In this document: positions 12,416 through 26,700 of the stretch, in pieces
Layout: each line of letters starts with the position of its first letter
Numbering within the stretch: the stretch's first letter is position 1
Source: Numida meleagris
Taxonomy: Eukaryota > Chordata > Aves > Galliformes > Numididae
DNA: 64,000 bases
Reading direction: 5' to 3'
Assembly (NCBI RefSeq): GCF_002078875.1
Contig: NC_034412.1
Span: forward strand, 28,613,458-28,677,457
Position numbers and translations under genes: made by a program
Notes under the pieces: model-generated
Told to the model about the DNA's origin: nothing
Seen by the model: only the letters and a program-made list of their open reading frames with translations
The model's database searches: none

Positions 12416-15400
12416 GAAATTTTCTTCTGTCACTTTAAGCAATTATCTTTACTATTAAGATTTTATCCACATCTTCATTTTTCAATGTCTTCTTTGCTCA
12501 GATCATGCAAAGTCTAATTGCAACTCTTTGCTATGGCGGCTCTAGAGTATATATCTCATTTAATGCATGAATTAATACAGACAGTAGTAATCCAGGATAG
12601 CTCAGCAACTGTACTGATGATTGAAGTATTTAACATTGCTTCTGTTACATGTACTGCATTCCTCAAGTCTCTCATTTTACTCAAGAAGTCATTTGCATGA
12701 ATCTTTTCTGAATTTGTTCATATTTTTCAGCATTATTTTGAGAGAGTGTATCTGAAAACTGATTTAATTATTCTGCCAGTAATCTATCAAGTTTTTTTGT
12801 CAGGTAAAATAACTACATAATCCATCTGTTAGAAGAGTTTACTTTTTTTGAGCCACTGTATTGCACTAAAAATATGTTTATCTGGTTTACTGCTATTCTG
12901 CCACTTCCACATCCAGTAGGTAGCGCATAAGTGGTTTTGGTTGTTTCTGTTCAGTTGAATCCCCACTGATGGTTTTCTGAGAAGAGGATCAGAGATGTGC
13001 ACAGTCTGGCAAGATGGACAAGCATTTCCAGTTGCCAGTTGAGTCAAAAATCATGCATGGCTGCTGTCAGACCAAACCATTCCTTTTGGGATTTCAATGC
13101 CTGAAGTCCTTTTGCAGAGTCTGTTTCCTAGGATGCTATCTGGCATCCCATGATATGGCCTGCAGTCTTCATACTTACATGCATGTGTGTGTGTACGAAC
13201 ATATTGTAAACACATGAACACATTCATCTGAGTCACGTGATAAGTGTTGATTTGTATTGTTGTGGATGCAGCTGAACAAAAAGTCCAGATCAGTATTTGT
13301 TTATGACCCTTCATCCTCATTTCAGTTTCATAGTAGCCCTTGCCGTTTCTGATTTTTCTTAAAAGTTTCTGTATATTCTAGTTGAGAAAAGTTAGCTTAA
13401 GGCTTTATGTATATATAAGATTTAGTTCTTGAAGAAAAAGTGGTACAGCTGAGTGATAATTCATCCTACTTATGCCTCCTTTTGTCAAAAGGTCATTTTA
13501 ATCCTTTCAGTTTGACTGGTTTTGCCTAATGCTGATAATATGGAGTTAATTGCTTTAATTGTGTTTGGAATAAACATTTAATTTTCTGACATGAAGGCAT
13601 GGCATAGCTACGAAATCAAAGAAGTCATGTTATCAAAATCTTATATTAACCTAGAGATGTGAAAGTCTTAAAGTAATCATTTTTATCTCCAAGTGTAAAG
13701 TTTATCTGATAAGTTAACTCCTGCTGTCATTATGTCTTAAAGAATCCTCTTATCTATACTACTTTGCTTGTAATTTTTATCTATAGCCATATATATCTTT
13801 CTGTGCAGTGGAACTTCACTCATTCTGATTTAACTTTACTATTATTTGATAGCATGAAATATGCTATCAGTTAAATGCTCTTACAGAATTTTACTGCACA
13901 ACAGGGATTCCAGTAATACTGTCAGAAAATTGTAGACTGTGACTTGATATATTTTAAACTCTCTCAGTGGAAATGGCCCCTACATTTGCATTTGTGGTAT
14001 TCGTTTATGAAAATTGAGAGTTAGTGTTAACATTTTTTTTTAAATGAAATTCTAAAGCCAGCTAAGCAATGTCTGCTTCAAATTAGATGTATCACAGGAA
14101 AAGTTTTTCTCAGGAATAGTGAACACATATATTTTGAAATCGATCTTGATAAATTAGGGGAAGTTGCATATGATATATTTGATTTTACCAGCTGGGTTAT
14201 GAATTCAGTTACTCACCAAGTTATAAATTTCTGTGTTAGCAAAACTACAGAGCAAAAACTTTTTATTGTATTTATTAAGTGCTCTTTTTTTAGAACAATG
14301 AACTTCTCACTATTCCATGAAAAATGTGATTGGATATATGACTGGAATTTTAAGTTGGGTATTATTGGACACAAAGACTGGAAACTAACATGGAGAAATA
14401 GCAGGTATGTTAGTTTCTTAGTTACATTATTATGTTTTATAATTTCTGGTTTCACCCACTCAGCATTTATGTGTGGAGAGCTGAATAAAAGAAAAACGCA
14501 ATAAAACAAATTAACCAAAACAATGACTTTAATTTCAGTTCTGTTTTTGAACTATGCCAAGTGGTAAACTGTATAATCATTAGGAAGATAAGTTATTTTC
14601 ATACTCCCATGCTGGAATTAATAATTTTTTATTCCATGCTTGAAGAAAACACATTTGTTGATTTGTCAGTCACTTCTCTGAGTCTGGGGGCTGATGGTAC
14701 TCCTTGTAGGACAATGCTGCACAAACCTCTGAGAGATGGCACATGGGAGCTGTGCGTTGAGGCAGAGCTCTGTGTGAGGGCCCTAGGAGACGCTAAGCAT
14801 GGATTAGTTATCACCTGCAGTTCACCAACAGTTAGTACTGCTCTTTGTTTGGTACAGCCTAAGGAATGAGAGAAGTCCCAGCTGTGTTTCACTTTCCAGG
14901 ACTTTTGTTAGTACTGGAAGTAGTCTTGAAGAGTTAGATGAGTATATTATTTTCTGAAGATCTTTGTCTCATTCTGTTGAGATAATTTATTTAGGTGCCA
15001 TAAATAACCTCTGAGGCATCACAAATTGCCACAGATAGATTGGGTCAGTCCAGTCACCCAAGCATAGGTCTGGGAATAGAAATATTGGTTACAGCGACTC
15101 AGAAGCCTTTTGTTGTTTTCCTCCAAATGGGGTTGTTGCAGATGGTATAATACTGCTGCCTGTAGCACAAGTCTTTGTTTAAATCCCTTATAAATTCACA
15201 GTCCACAGTTCTTTAATCTTCTATACATTTTCAAGATTTATAGGAACCTTGCGATGCTTTCCATTCAGTTTTGGACTCTAATGTTCTGGCCTGTTTTCTC
15301 TAAGTACAAGACATGTGATGCATCCAACTGCTAAAGCCAAACAAGTGGTCCAAAAATATACCAGATCCCACATCCCTCCAGTGAACTTCAGCTCTGATGC

Positions 15401-18400
15401 CTTAAAAAGCTCCAGAATCCCTTCCTTTCCTGCCAGATGTTCCTCCCATGTTTTATGAAAACAAATGATATCATTTTAGCACATGAAGATGTCGTCTATT
15501 CTCAAACTTTGGTTTAGGTCATTTACAGCTCTCTGGAGTGTCCCTTGTGCATTCATGAATTTGTGAGACATTCATCAGAATTAATAGAGTTTTTAGGATG
15601 TCACGAACACAGTTTTCTGGTAGATTCACAATTTAGAGTTAGATTTCTTCCTTTTGCCTGTCATGCAAAGAAAAAAGCAAGCAAACAAACAACAACAAAG
15701 AACTGCTAGCACCGTCTATTAAGCCCTGTAGTAGAGGGTTTTGTTTGTTTTTCTTACCCGCTATGTCTTTCAGATTACATGAGAGCATTCTTTATTTACC
15801 TCTAGTTTACCTTTTACCTTCTTTAGATACTTGTTACTTCTGACTACTAAATCAGTTCTGCAGTTGAAAATGAATGTGGAATTCCTCAAAGATTCTGCTG
15901 ATCTAAGCAGCTGAATATCTTTAAAGTACTTTCCCCTCTCCTGGAGATAGAGTGAAATATACTTTTAGAGCAGGACAATTTCAACATAAAATTATAAACT
16001 ACAGATTTCAATGATTTTCATAATTATGGTGCTTCTCACTGACATTGCTTATTAATTTATAACTAAATTCTCCCCTTAGTTGTATTTATAGTAGTAATGT
16101 TATGATAGAACTGTTTTCTTTTTTGAGAGTTGTACTCTTAGGGAATACTCCGTAAGTGAAAGTCATTTGCTTTCACAATAGGAGCTCTAACACCTGAAGC
16201 AGTATTCATGTTCGCAATCTGTAGTCTGACATATTTTCATATAATCCTTCCTCCCACTTCAAAAAGATACCTTTCTATAAATTGACAGCCTGTGGCTATT
16301 TTAATTGTGAACAAAAAATTTCATATGTAGACAGATGGCTGGCATTCCTTTCAAAGCTTTGGGAGTGGCCCAGGGTCATTCATTTGAAATCTTACTTGCC
16401 CTGGTGTATTATTTCAGCATTCTGGTATCCAAAAACAAATGAAAAATGAACATTTTTGCCTTGAATACATAACAATGTAAATTAAAAATGAGGAACATCT
16501 GGGAGTTGAGAGGTGCATTAAATGTTCTGTTTCCTAAATTCTCAGTAGTCAAGGAATCTTGAAATATTAGACCCTAAATGCCATTGCCTAGACTCTACAG
16601 TCCACAGAAAACTATAGTATTTAACTTGGCATATTTTTTTCTCAGAGTTAGCTGTATTAAATATTTGTATTTTCTCTGAGCTTGAAGGAAGCTTAGTATT
16701 TGGAGATATTGTGTAATTTCTATTTCCAGAGATATGTTAAGAGGTTATTTGAGGCCAGCATTGTGTTGCTGTCAAAAGACACACCCCTTATGGCCAGCAG
16801 ACCGTGCTAGGCCCAGGGTGAGCTGGCTAGAAGAGTCGTATTTGGCTCACAACTTTTCTTCCAGCTGCTGAATTGTATTAAAAGACATCTAAAAATACTC
16901 TGAAGCTAATTTAAGCAATAATATCTCTATTAATTAAAACACAAGTGCATTAAAATACATTAAAAGGCATTAAATACTTTGTATCCATCTTTCGTGTATT
17001 TGAGCAAACCATGTCTGTAATTAAGAAAATTGCAATTGTGATATGGTGGGAGTAGCAGTGTCTGTGATCATGAGTGGGATGGTAAATGGACTGTGGTACA
17101 CTGTTCCTGCTAACATATGGGTCTGTTATAAAGCAGTTTAAGAAATCCAAAGGTGAGCAGTACACAAGGAACTGTAGCAGTTTAATGAAACTAGGAAAAG
17201 ATGAACGGACTTGAGAAGAAGTCAGAATCTACTATTTGGATTGACCTTTTAGTTTTTCTGTTTGACATGTAAACTATAATGCCTTATAAAACAAGGACCA
17301 GCATGAGGCTGACTTGCCGTGAATGAGAGGCTTAACCAAGGTGTAATATTTAATTTCTTTTATAAAATATTTGAGAAACTGTTGAACTTTTACATAGCTA
17401 CCATTTTGTGTCATAAGCTTGTCGGTAACAAAGTTTGTAGGAGTCATAGTTGACCTAATCCAGTTACTGGATTGCATTTTCCTCATAGTCTGCAAAAATG
17501 TAGCAAACTCTAGGTGCTTCTGTAAAATACAGTTGTAAATATACACATTTTAACCTAATTGTGTGGCAGCTTGAGATGGCAATACTGATTTCACACCCAC
17601 AGGTTGGAGATAAAGGCAGACTTGCAAAGCAAGTAAAGGGATAGGAAGAAGTTGAAGCTGTGTTGTTCTCGTTCTCCTTAATTCTGTTGATGATACTTAA
17701 AATAGTAAGTGCCAAAACCTAGGGAATTTGGACTGTGTGCAACATGCCTAATTCTTTTTAGAAGGGGGTGGAGATTCTGCTGGCTTTCAGCAGAGCGCTC
17801 ACAAAAGGCTAATGCGCTATGCTGTTTAGTAACAAGGATTTACAAAAGCTCTCAGCAGCTATGCAACACTGGTTTTCTATAGGTGAACAGTGCTCTTTAA
17901 GAGGGAGTGAATGTTAAACTGAGATGGTCTCACTGTATCTGTCAAAAGACAGAAAATATTAGAGTGGTTATGTAAACTGTGTTTCAAGTACTACTGTGGC
18001 TAAAAAATACTATATAAATCAACCTATGTATGATTCAGATGTACAGAGCATTAAATTCTAATAACTTGATGTTAGGTATGAGAAATTATCAGTGATTTTC
18101 CACTGCTGCCTTGCTAACTCTAAGGATATTTTTCTTCAGTTTCTGTTTCACTTGCTGTGTCCCAACAATAATCAGCAGCTGTGCAGAGTTTTGATGGAAA
18201 AAATCCTCCAAACTCTATAAATTACAAATGCTGAAAAAAATACCAGTACTCAGTGACAAGCAAGCAGAGTAACTGTGATGAATGGGGGCTCATCATTTTA
18301 GTTTTAAGTCATGAAAAAAATTGGATGATACAGGGCAAATCAACCACGCTTCAACTTTTTAGCTATATAAATGAGAATTTTTGCTTCAGTAACAAAAACT

Positions 18401-20486
18401 CTGGTAGAAGACATCTGTTGAATGTATGAACAGGAATATAGATTTACATTGGTGCAACACCCAGAACTTGCTGTATTAAGCGCAGGATCATTGCCAAAAA
18501 AAGCAACATTAAGAGCTGTTTAGTCCCTTTCCCTGTCTCTTTCTCTGAGCCAGGTCATAGAATGATGTGCTAAAAATTGAGATGGAATGAGTTAAGGGAG
18601 CTTCATGACAAAAATTGCTGAAACAGGAAGCTGCAGCCGGTAATGGAAATCACTTCTGGAGCTTAAAATAAAATTTTATCTATATGTACTTTAAAAATTC
18701 TGTAGTTAAGGTGGTGCAAGTGGAAGAACATTTATTTTTTTGTGGTACAATGAGAACTTTGATCCTAAATGCCAGGTAATCCCTCAGATATGTGCTTTCC
18801 TTTCGGTGCCATTTGGCTTTCTGTATAAATCTTTGGTTGCATTCAGTGGTTCATCAGGGCTTTTGTGTTTTGGAAGTTACTTTAGCCTGCTTGGAATTTT
18901 ATATCAAAGAGAAAATGAAATACATTTTTCATTTCCTGGAGACAAGGAAAAGTACAGAATGAAAGGATTTTCACATAGATCAGTGCTCCTACATTATAAC
19001 ATTGATGTGATATGTTTATTATACTGTAATGTGAAATTTTAAAGAAAGTGTTGCAGTATTAATATTTGACCTCTTATTGTCATAGCATAGGAAAAATACT
19101 AAGGGAATTTTCTCATTTAGTACAGAGTTTCTTATCCATACTGCTTCATAGTCACAACATTCTACAACTTAGCAGCAGAGCAAGGATGCTACAGTTGTGT
19201 CATTTCTTGGAGACTGATTTTTCCAAAGAGAGATATCTTAGCTAAAGACTAACTCACAATTGTTATTGTTATTATTTTTGTAAATTATCCTTCTTCTGGG
19301 TCACCCTCCAAATCCCTAAACAGCTACTGCTGCTTCCCCTCCATGTTGCAGTTCAGTAAGTGCACTCTGCTGACTGTGACCATCCTCTCCCATGCTGAGA
19401 GCAGTCTCCCCATTCAGTGCACCATGGCTCTGCCAAGGTTGCCATTCTTGTATTACGAACATGAGTGTCTTTGGATGCTTGCTTGAAAGGCTCGAGACAG
19501 TCATCTAATATAGCTCATCCTGAGCTAAGGTTGCTCTTTACTAGTATATTTATAATTCTTAAATTTGTCCAATGTATAATGCTTTATTTCATTTATGAAT
19601 TTGGCTGTCATGAATGAGAAATACCATCACCTTACTTGAGTCTGTTTCTCAGAATAATGCCAGTAGATGTTATGGCTTAAAATTTTCTCTCCACAGATTT
19701 TTTTTTTTACCTCTTCACTTACATTGATACATTTACGTGCGTGTCTTGAACTCTAGTTTTCTGGTATAGCTACCAAAACTCTCCTCCATTTATTTGAAGC
19801 ATTTTTTATTTTTTTCTGTTTGAAATTGGCTTCTTTTACTCACCAGAGGTATGAACACTGAAGAAAATGCAGGAATGTATACAAATCTCTTCTCTCTGTT
19901 TATCAGAAACAATAATTCTTTTTGTCCTGTGATTTACTCTGTCACCAAAAGGCTGGTATGTTAAAGAAGAATTTGTGACCAAAATTGTTGCCCCCCATCT
20001 TCAGTAGCACATTCAAATAAATAAATTTTGAGTGTTTTATTATTTTTATTCTTGATCCTTAAAGTGGATTTTAGTCTCTGAAATCCTTCCTATTCACTAA
20101 TATCTCTATTCCAGTGAATCGGTTGGAACCTAGCTCTTTTTCTGAGGTATGAAAAGTGGAAAAACATCAAAAGAATTTTACCGCTGTCCTCTGAAACACA
20201 AGCATTTAGGTGAAATTTGAATTTGGCCTTTTCTACTCTTGCTCCTCGCTAATACTTTAATCTCCAAAAATAACATACTCATTGTAGATAGCTAAAAATG
20301 AAATACTCTGTAGAGTTTTGTCTTGTGAATAGTAGCTGTCTTCCTCATAGCTGCAATCTTTCACCTACTTTTTTTCCACTTTGTAACTATGTCTTCCATT
20401 GTGCTTAAAATTTAATCTGATTTTCTTGCTTCTTTCTACTTTTCATTTGAGTGCTCATGTCTTTTCTTCTTTGGGCCCCTCACTAC
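12416..20486. other. Non-coding stretch with no recognised gene
   Basis: AT-rich DNA with no exon, RNA gene or intact transposon that I can identify. Two open frames of 101 codons overlap on opposite strands around 14199-14518 but have no motif or coding-like composition. Parts of 15000-15700 and 16740-16870 look less AT-rich and may be remnants of old repeats, but I could not assign them. Confidence 0.55.
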
Positions 20487-20950
20487 AAGAATTGAGGCAC
20501 TGGAGCATGTCTAGAGAAAGGCAGCAAAGCTGGTGAGGGGCCTGGAGGACAAGTCTTATGGGGAGCAGCTGAGGGAATGGCATTTTTCAGTCTTCAGGAG
20601 GCTTAGGAGAGACCTTATAGCTCTCTACAATGACCTGGAAGGAGGTTGTGGTGTGGTGAGAGTTGGCCTCTTCTCCCACATAGCTAGCGATAGTACTAGA
20701 GCGAATGGCCTCAAGTTGCACCAGGAGAGGTTGAGATTGGATATTAGGAACAATTTCTTCTCCAAAAGAGTCGTGAGGCATTGAAACAGGCTGCCCAGGA
20801 ACCTAGTTGAGTCACTGTCCTTGGAGGTGTTCAAGAAACACTTAGATGTTGTACTGAGGGTCATGGTTTAGTGGGAAATACTGGTGATAGGTGGACAGTT
20901 GGACTGGGTGATCTTGGAGGTCTTTTCCAACCTTGGCGATTCTATGATTA
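20487..20950 (+). mobile_element. CR1 non-LTR retrotransposon, 5'-truncated 3' end
   Basis: The sequence carries the typical CR1 3' region in order: a segment ending in the reverse-transcriptase tail, GACCTTATAGCTCTCTACAA, an ATTAGGAACAATTTCTTC block, GGCTGCCCAGG, GGAGGTGTTCAAG, GGACTGGGTGATCTTGGAGG, and finally TTCCAACCTTGGCGATTCTATGATT. CR1 elements end in short ATTCTATGA-type repeats rather than poly-A, as here. About 460 bases remain of a roughly 4.5 kb parent, so it is dead on arrival by 5' truncation. The plus orientation is the same as TLL1. Confidence 0.9.
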
Positions 20951-23179
20951 AAGGTGGCAGAGAATGCATGGACTGGTTTTACAATCCTGTTGTTCTTTGC
21001 TCAAGAATGAGCATCTCACAATTTCTGCTTTGTGTTGGTTTCCACTTGGTGTTTTTCCCCTGCTACCCTTCCTGTATCACAGTCATTTGTTAAAAGTGCC
21101 CATGCGTGTTAAGTGGACAGGGTGAAGATGTTGAGACTCCTTGAACATTTTAATTTCCTGCTACCTAAACTGTGAAGTACCTCTGTCTTCTGAGTCACAG
21201 GACTTCTTTGCTTAGGTGAGCTTTACTACTGATGTTAAAGCCCCACTTGCTCTTCCTGAGTTACACAAATATGCATTGAGCACAAGAGATGGAAAAACTC
21301 TGGGAAACAAAATGAACTTTATTTCCAGTTCCTGATGGCTTGTTTGATAACTGCTGCAGTTTCCTATCTTCAGTCAGTGCTGTTACCTTACTCCTCTTCT
21401 TAGGCTTCAGGACTGAAACATCAGTCATCTAACTGGAATGTTATTTGTGTTTTGAATAGAACTATACTTTAAAACTTCTTCTGTCCCCAAATGCATTCAT
21501 GTGAGTGAATCTCTGCATGTAAGTGTACAGTTCTTTTTTTTCTTTTTTACCTTCTAGTTAGAAGGAAAGTAATATTTGAAAACTGCCAAGTGAAACAAAA
21601 AATGATTCCTCTTTTAATAGCCATGCTAAATTGATTGAATTCAGTGCTATGCTTAAGGATGCACAGTTGTTTCACAGTGATTAATGTATTATTTTCATTT
21701 TAAAAACATGTAAGTCTACTCTGTGCAAAAAGATGTTGTTAATTACATGGAAAAAAGTCATGAAAGGTATGATATTTCACTACTAAAATACAGGTTATTT
21801 TGTGAACCTAAAGAAACTATTTTGACCTTAAGTTTAGGCAGTATGAGTAAAAAACAAACAAACAAAAACAGTAAAAAACACACACAGAAACCACAACAAA
21901 AAAAAACTGGAAAAAGCTGTAAGACGTCAGCTGTGTTGTACAAAATTCTGTACAGTGTAGGTTGAGTTGATTAATATGGGTGTAAGGCAAAGTAAAATAG
22001 TTTTAGCCCTTCAGTTTGTTCTGTGCATTATCAGTTAATTTTTTTTTCTGGTGTTATTCTGTTCTTTTGGTATTCGAATGAAAATGCCTAGGTCATATAT
22101 ATTTGGGAAGGTCTAGTAGCAGTTGTGTCCATCTCAGCCTTAACAACTGTTTCACATAGTTTCATGCTTAAATGGACAACTTTCTTTGCAGCAATGGGTT
22201 TTCTCTATTCTTCAGTTCAGAACTTTAAAAATAAGTTTTGCATTGTTCCATTCTTTAAGGAATTGAACTAATTCAACTCTGTTCTTAATTTCTCTTCTTA
22301 ATTTCAAAACAACAGTTTTGTTGTTTTTGGTTTTATACATTTATGTATTATACACACACACATATATGTGTTTGGAGTTTTCACTTCAATACTGATAATT
22401 TTGCCTTATGAAGTCTGTTCTCTCTCTTGGAAATCATATCATTAACTTGGTAGTTCTTGACCCTAAGATTGTTCAGAAGATAATGGAGTTTCAAATTAAA
22501 ATGGAGGTACATACTATAGCATCATAGTGTGGTCATGTAGTGTTTTCTGGGTTAGTTATGACTGTTGTGATATTTAAACAATGATTTCCCTACTAGTGTA
22601 TTTTTCCACCATTCTTAAGAAAGCCAGCTGTAGTATAAGTTGTTAATGTTTTCAGGTGAACAAGGACAGCCAAAACACCTGAGACCCGTCAGCTCTCTGG
22701 CCAGTTCTTATGCCAGAATCCTGTAAAACCACAACCTGTTTTTGCTAAATGAAATCTCAGCAAATACTCAGGCAGTGGCTTCTGCTAGGGCTTGACATGC
22801 AGCCTTCTAAGGAAGGGGAAGATTTTCCCTCACCGCTCCTGTTATCCCGGTGGTGGAAGCAGTGACAGAGCCTGGAAACAACAGGGCTCATGCTTATATA
22901 AAACCAGGTCAGAACTTGTGGTAGAGAAAATTTAGCAGTGATTGCCCTATATTTTTAGCGAACATTTATCTTTTTGAGAGCCACAATCCATTTTTGTGGC
23001 TTTTCTTTCAAAGTGATTGATAACTACTCTTAAGAAAATCTCATGTTTCAGTTTTTCTTCCCTTTTGAATTTTCCCATAGTCTTAAAACCTAAAAAATGT
23101 AGAAAAGAGAAGGGAAAAAAAAAGGGTATATAGTAGCATGGGTAAGTGAATCTCTTACAGAGCGTTTCTTTGAAGCTTT
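20951..23179. other. Non-coding stretch with no recognised gene
   Basis: No exon is recognised. It includes an A/C-rich patch at about 21848-21907 made of AAACA-type and CACA repeats, and a short ACACACA/ATATATGTG patch near 22351-22370. Nothing else stands out. Confidence 0.55.
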
Positions 23180-23184
23180 ATTTT

Positions 23185-23713
23185 TGTCAACGGTTTACGG
23201 GCGTTAGGCCCGATTCCGTGACAAAGGGGACGGGGGACCCAAGGGCCCACGTCCCGGGGAAAAGGGGAAAGGGGAAAAGGGTAGGGAGATGGCCCTGAGA
23301 GCAAAGAACAGCGGCAACAATCTGAGGAGAAACAAACTAATTTACTAAATAAAATATCGGAATGCAAAACAACACACTATAATACAATATAATTACAATT
23401 TAAGCTGATAAATCCAATACAGAGAGAGAGAATGTCCCAAAATCAAGGTAGGCCTTACTCTACTACCGACGATAAGACGGCTGGAGAGCGAGGTGCTGCC
23501 AAGACGAGAGACGGCGGAAAAAGGGACGAGGTCTCGTGATCTGCAAGTTTTTATACTGCGAGCTTTTATCTTTTCCCTCCGGCTGGAAATGGTAACAGAG
23601 GAGCAAAGTACCGTGGGGACTGTAGTAGTCCTTCTCTTCTGAGGACTAGGTATGTCCACTACATGATGTTATGATGTGGAATACCAATAACTGAAAATCA
23701 CAAAACCATGACA
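23185..23713 (-). mobile_element. Solo LTR of an avian endogenous retrovirus, copy 2
   Basis: This 529-base element has the same start (TGTCAACGGTTTACGGGCG) and end (AAACCATGACA) as copy 1. It is bordered by a perfect five-base duplication, ATTTT (23180-23184 and 23714-23718). The minus-strand TATAAAAA box is kept at 23548-23555. About 20 differences from copy 1 are visible, mostly transitions at or near CpG, and a central stretch of over 200 bases is almost identical. No internal retroviral sequence is attached. Orientation is again minus, opposite to TLL1. Confidence 0.88.
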
Positions 23714-26700
23714 ATTTTGTTAATTTATGTCATGAGACAGTGATGAACAAAGTTCTTAGAGCAGCTGCATTTTTTGTCAGACACCTTTACTGTTTAGTCG
23801 CTGATGTCTTCTGCATTCAGGTTGGTGGCTAACCCATTATATGGGGAATATAGATCTTACTAGGTACCAATACTGTTTAAAAATAATATAGTTGCTGAAA
23901 GTCACAAAACTTGTCACACTGAACAGCCTAACCAAGAACCCAAAATGTGATAGAGGAACTGTTGCATGTTAAAGAATGTTCTCAAAATGCCACTCAGTAA
24001 GTTTAGGAGTGAAGCTTGTCAACTTGTCTTTGCTTTCTTGAAATTCTTGAATTATGTCTTTTTGTACTTATTTTTAAGGATTCTGGAAACTGCCCCTCAA
24101 AAAGGGAAATACAAGAAGAGAAAGAAAAGAAATTAAAAACTTACTACTTTGAAATTAAGAACAATGTAGAAGATGTTAGTTCAGTGGAAATGGATATCTG
24201 TGAATCAATGTGTTGTGTCATGGAGAAACATCTTTAGTAGATTGTTACCTCCTTTGACAAAGATGAAGCTCTACATATGCCTCTTTATTTACCCCAGTGA
24301 AAGACTGCAGGTTCCCTTTCCCGCAGTTGTTTCTGTTCTCCCGCCTCAGGCTCCACAGCTGTTCTTGTGTCTGCAGTTGGGTCAGACCCGGTTGTTTTTA
24401 TATCCTAGTTTAGTCAATACAGTAATAACTTCTTTTACTCCATGGAGAACGGTGTCAAGGAGCTGTAGTGAGGTGCTATGTACTGTCATAGAAGGGGCTC
24501 CACAGCTGTAACTTGGTCCATGCAGGGTCTTGCCATTGCCCTACCTATAAATACGAGCAGCTAAAAATAAAGGGTGGTGAGTTGCAGGTAGTAATGGTTC
24601 TAAAAAGGAAAAACTGCTTCACTGGCTATTTGAGACAACTGCATTACAATTTGTGCTTCTAAAGCTACATCAGTGCTACACAAGCTAGCAGATGCCTCTT
24701 CTCCTGAATCCAAGTGATATTCCTGTGCTGATGACATTTTATTGGTGGTACTTCCAATATTTTTAAGGTTGAGCATTTTGAAGCTTTGGGTATGACTGTA
24801 TTAATATGAAGTAGAGGCTGTTAAATTTCATGGAGAACTGGTCCTAAACTTGCAAATAGCTTTATATGATTCTCTCTTAATTAGCCACAGGATCACTGTC
24901 CAGTTCCATCTCCTTTAGGATGTTTATTTATTTATTTGTATGTTGTTGTTTGGTGATGTTTTTGTGTGTTTGTTGTTGACAAAAAACAAATTATTATTAT
25001 TTAGAAAAAGTTGTTTTTTTTTCCCAGTGCATGAGGTAGACAAAATTTCTATAATTATTTATTTTGCACTAGTTGTCAATTACTAAAATATCCACCTACC
25101 CATGGTACATGTGAATTGGTTTTGATACAACTTCAAGATTTTTTTCTTATTTCATTTTAGTAAAATCGAGGATTTATAGTTCTTTTAAACCTAAAACTTT
25201 TAATATTATTTCATTTGCTGTCTCTCTTCTGTTAACATAGATGCACTGTTTCTCTTGAGGTAACCAAATTTTTGGTGGTATATATTTCTGTCAGTGGTAA
25301 TTGGGAGCATTTTTCTCAGTGCTTTAGTAGTTGAAATAAAAAGCATTGAGATTGCAGTATACTATAATTTAACAAGCACTCCATGTAATATTTATGATCA
25401 GGAAAATGGGAATCTGGGAGAAAAATAAAGGGAAAAGAAAGCTATTCCAGCTACCTGGGGGAAAATATTTTATTTTATAATATGCATTTATTATGTACTA
25501 ATATATTTGATCTTGTGGATGGTGAATTTTACTTGCATATCAGAAAAAAAATGGATCTAAATGTTACTATTTTACATCATTAATTTTCACAGTAGAAATA
25601 TGGAAGCAGCTAGTCAGAGGTGTTGTATCCCTTTCAGATGTGACTACGTCAGCTTTTTGCATGTAAATCAAGAACTTTCACTAACAGTAGATAATAGTTG
25701 TGCACAGATTTGAAAATGCTGCCTGCTGAAATTAATGTAGTAACTTCTACTGGAATGTATGAAAATTGGCTCTGTCAGTTCTCTGTTGTTAATTCTTTAT
25801 TCAAAGTTTAAGGTTGTTAAAGTTTTATTTAATTTTTTTTTTGCTGACATACTTTTGTTCAATAAAATGTTAAACTGATTTTAATAATTATAAAACACTT
25901 GAGTAAATTAATTTCAGTTTATACATTTATTTTAAGCATTTGTTACCATTATGGTTGAAGGTAGCACCGATGAGAAACAGTGGTAGAAACAGTTCAGATT
26001 ATGGCATGCAGTCCTATGCTTGTGGTTGGATCTGAGTTCTTCTGCATTTTACTTGCCCTATTTTGTTCTCATCTTAATGATTTCTAAGAAAAAGTATATT
26101 CACCTGAAAATCCTGGCAAACACAGAACTGATTTGAATACAAATTCAAGCTAATTACAGCAACAGAAGTTGCCTTTTTCATAGTGAGGTGAAATTGTTTT
26201 TAGTTCTTTAGCACAGAGTTTTTCTTTTTTCTATTCGGAGTTGCAGAGGCAGTTATATAAGCCGTGTAACGGATTGTATGGAAGAAAATGACTCACTAAG
26301 ATAGACTGTAATGCACATAGTTGTGTTGTTGCAGGGAAGTACTCAGTGACTCAGCTATAGAGGAGGCTGCTAATTGGAACTGCTGCACATGCAGGTTTAG
26401 ATGAACTCTGAACTTGGGACAGCAAGCTTTTGGGCACCTCTTGCTGCATGAATTACTGGTCAGATTTTGAAAAGAGCTGGGTGGTCTACCTCCCATGAAA
26501 AGGAGCTAAAAGCTTTTGAGATTTATATTTTACCTTTCATTTAATTCTAATATTTCTGTTGTCAGTTCTTGGCACTTTCTGTGAAGTGGATGAAATGTAA
26601 ACTTCCTGTGCTTTCCAATCCCAGTAGCATACCAAAATCTAAGGCTTTGCTTTTAAAATGCCTTCTAAAATTGCCTTAATCCCTTCCTTGGCATCTTTTC

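Noticed and set aside
14199..14518. Overlapping open frames of 101 codons on both strands
   Set aside because: Composition is that of AT-rich intron DNA, with no domain, splice context or conserved motif; opposite frames of the same length are expected by chance here.
19412..19434. REST/NRSE-like sequence containing CACCATGG
   Set aside because: The half-site spacing and several core bases do not fit the consensus, so the resemblance is partial.
20533..20784. Open frame of 83 codons that looks protein-like
   Set aside because: It lies within the CR1 3' end; the apparent protein is a relic of CR1 sequence and not a separate gene.
24016..24237. Lys/Glu-rich short frame that might be a gene or coiled coil
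   Set aside because: The charged segment is only about 25 residues, there is no recognisable family, and no exon-like boundaries or partner exons are seen.
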